64,000 nucleotides of DNA, from contig JBEKDA010000028.1 of NCBI GenBank assembly GCA_050014595.1, positions 11,758 through 75,757 on the forward strand, read 5' to 3'. The first letter of the stretch is position 1. The number at the start of each line of letters is the position of its first letter. Of the stretch, positions 62,935 through 64,000 are shown one piece after another. Source of the stretch: PALSA-129 sp050014595 (GTDB lineage: Bacteria > Acidobacteriota > Terriglobia > Bryobacterales > Bryobacteraceae). A program made the position numbers and the translations under genes. The notes under the pieces are model-generated. The model saw only the letters and a program-made list of their open reading frames with translations, had not been told where the DNA came from and did no database searches.

Positions 62935-62958
62935 CGACTTGCCGCACGACTTGCCGCA
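62935..62958 (+). repeat. 12-base tandem duplication downstream of selC
   Basis: CGACTTGCCGCA is repeated twice without a gap, 17 bases after the tRNA end. The remaining bases up to 63045 show no gene. Confidence 0.5.
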
Positions 62959-63045
62959 CGGCCGTGAGGGAGCGGAGGGCCGAAATTCGCGACCTTCCGA
63001 CCAGATGTACTAAGGAAAACAGCGGAACACTCCCTAATTGCAGGT

Positions 63046-63074
63046 TTTAAAGGACCCAGCACTTCGGGTATATT
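63046..63074 (+). promoter_or_regulatory. Candidate promoter of the terminal exported-protein gene
   Basis: TTTAAA (63046-63051) and TATATT (63069-63074) with 17 bases between, 35 bases before the start codon. The -10 is good, the -35 weak. Confidence 0.35.
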
Positions 63075-63109
63075 ACGTCTGAATTCCGAGGAATTCATAG
63101 AGGCACCCT

Positions 63110-63808
63110 ATGAGGTATTTCCGGCTCATTGCATTGGCGGCTCTGGCAGGCGGGTTGATTTGGGGCGAGGATCAACCCAAACGCGCGGCGGATGGCGACG
63201 GCAGTCGCCAGACGAACGCGAGCGCGAGCGTCACCCTGCCGCCGGTGCTGCGTCCCACCGAACCTGGTGACGATGTGGTCGTCACGCTGCCAGGTTCGCC
63301 CGCCAAGGTGACGGCCGTGGTTGCCCCTGTGCCGGCGCCCGCCACCATCGTGCGCAAGACTCCTCCGCCGGCCGATCCGGATCGGCCCATCTTGCGGCGG
63401 CCCAAACGGACGTACCCCGATGGCTTCGAAAAAGACGCCGCCGAGTACCTGCACCAGCGGTTGGGCGTCATGACCGAGGCAGACGCGAAGGAACTGCTGG
63501 GTGAAGCGTTGAATTCCCGGCCGGCCTACGATGACGACAAAGCCGTCAGCGGCCGCATCTGCGCCTATGCCGACCCCACCGGCCACTTTAAGCAGCTCGA
63601 ACTGGATTTCGACAAGAAATCCGGCCAATTGCGGACGGTGTTCGTGTATCCTCTGCAGATGACCTGGATCGAGTGCCGGAAGACGTTTGGCGCCAACGTG
63701 CGGGCCACGCCGGCGAATAAAGGGCGAATGTTCTATTCGTATCTGAACCGCCGCATGGACGTCCTGGTGGACCCCCGCGGTAAGGTCATCAGCCTGGGGA
63801 TGTACTAA
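63110..63808 (+). CDS. Exported protein of unknown function
   Basis: 232 residues with signal peptide MRYFRLIALAALAGGLIWG. A Pro/Ala/Val-rich linker (about 50-95) is followed by a compact C-terminal domain of about 130 residues (GFEKDAAEYLHQRLGVMTEA, YADPTGHFKQLELDFDKKSG, MTWIECRKTFGANVRATPAN, MDVLVDPRGKVISLGMY). No family recognised. Start supported by GAGGCACCCT only weakly. Confidence 0.65.
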   Translation: MRYFRLIALAALAGGLIWGEDQPKRAADGDGSRQTNASASVTLPPVLRPTEPGDDVVVTLPGSPAKVTAVVAPVPAPATIVRKTPPPADPDRPILRRPKRTYPDGFEKDAAEYLHQRLGVMTEADAKELLGEALNSRPAYDDDKAVSGRICAYADPTGHFKQLELDFDKKSGQLRTVFVYPLQMTWIECRKTFGANVRATPANKGRMFYSYLNRRMDVLVDPRGKVISLGMY

Positions 63809-63834
63809 GCTCCGATCCGAGCTGGGAATCGGTT

Positions 63835-63854
63835 GGCAGGCGAAAACGCCTGCC
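63835..63854 (+). terminator. Perfect hairpin after the terminal gene, related to repeat family A
   Basis: GGCAGGCG-AAAA-CGCCTGCC, eight GC-rich pairs and a tetraloop, 27 bases past the stop; it is followed by CCAC as in the family A copies. Either a terminator or a minimal repeat copy. Confidence 0.5.
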
Positions 63855-63858
63855 CCAC

Positions 63859-64000
63859 AAAAACGCAAGCCCTTGTGAACCAATGTGGGACATCCATGAT
63901 AAGGGCTTGTCAAGGGAAAACACACCTTTCCCTGAACCTAACGGAAGATTTTTCCGAAGCGCGATAGTCGATAGGGTGACGGTTGCTCCGAATTGCCGAA
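63859..64000. other. Intergenic end of window with two inverted repeats
   Basis: CAAGCCCTT (63866-63874) and AAGGGCTTG (63901-63909) are perfect inverted repeats, and AGGGAAA/TTTCCCT lies at about 63913-63933. No gene starts before the window ends. Confidence 0.4.

Overview
The window looks like a chromosomal stretch of a high-GC member of the phylum Acidobacteriota, most likely the Solibacter/Bryobacter group. The evidence is the family content: TIGR03435-type proteins (two intact, one relic), an ADOP-type (acidobacterial duplicated orphan permease) MacB-like protein plus a relic of another, many exported peptidases with Gly/Arg-rich inserts, an RpoB with an extra zinc-ribbon-like insertion, and numerous short dispersed repeats. 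Identification is from sequence reading only.

Layout. 1-1.8 kb: an ECF sigma/anti-sigma pair divergent from an exported protein, with a duplicated palindrome between them. 1.8-15 kb: exported peptidases (S9, two tandem M14-like, M28), a Crp/Fnr regulator, a yeast-type cytosine deaminase and, at 4.8-6.2 kb, a putative effector whose C-terminus carries CyaA/edema-factor/ExoY-like nucleotidyl cyclase signatures. 15-24 kb: a beta-CASP RNase-like protein, a coiled-coil membrane protein, a beta-propeller protein, secA and TIGR03435 genes, one decayed and interrupted by a small ORF. 24-37 kb: PHP-like protein, SDR, solitary ClpB-D2-like AAA+ ATPase, caspase-like protease with a TPR-like partner, ubiE/menG, a duplicated CPBP protease, an ADOP permease and a VapBC-like module.

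37-49 kb: rplA-rplJ-rplL-rpoB-rpoC without the usual rplK-nusG-secE upstream. rpoC is followed by a HicBA-like module and then a decayed second copy of the rpoC 3' end, so the module lies between direct repeats of the rpoC tail. 49-57 kb: a DUF2007-like protein, membrane proteins, and a tightly overlapping five-gene run (DUF3047, NAD-dependent epimerase/reductase, PAP2, GNAT-like acyltransferase, serine palmitoyltransferase-like enzyme) read here as a bacterial ceramide/sphingolipid operon. 57-64 kb: a broken rhuM, a PEP-CTERM ice-binding-like protein, an ADOP relic, a nucleoside hydrolase, free methionine-(R)-sulfoxide reductase, a DUF309 protein, a selenocysteine tRNA and an exported protein of unknown function.

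Together the genes suggest a soil heterotroph with heavy investment in extracellular proteolysis, envelope lipids and mobile or addiction modules. Points most worth a second look are the cyclase-like effector, the sphingolipid operon, the HicBA module bracketed by rpoC tails, selC, and the apparent rearrangement around the rpl-rpo cluster.
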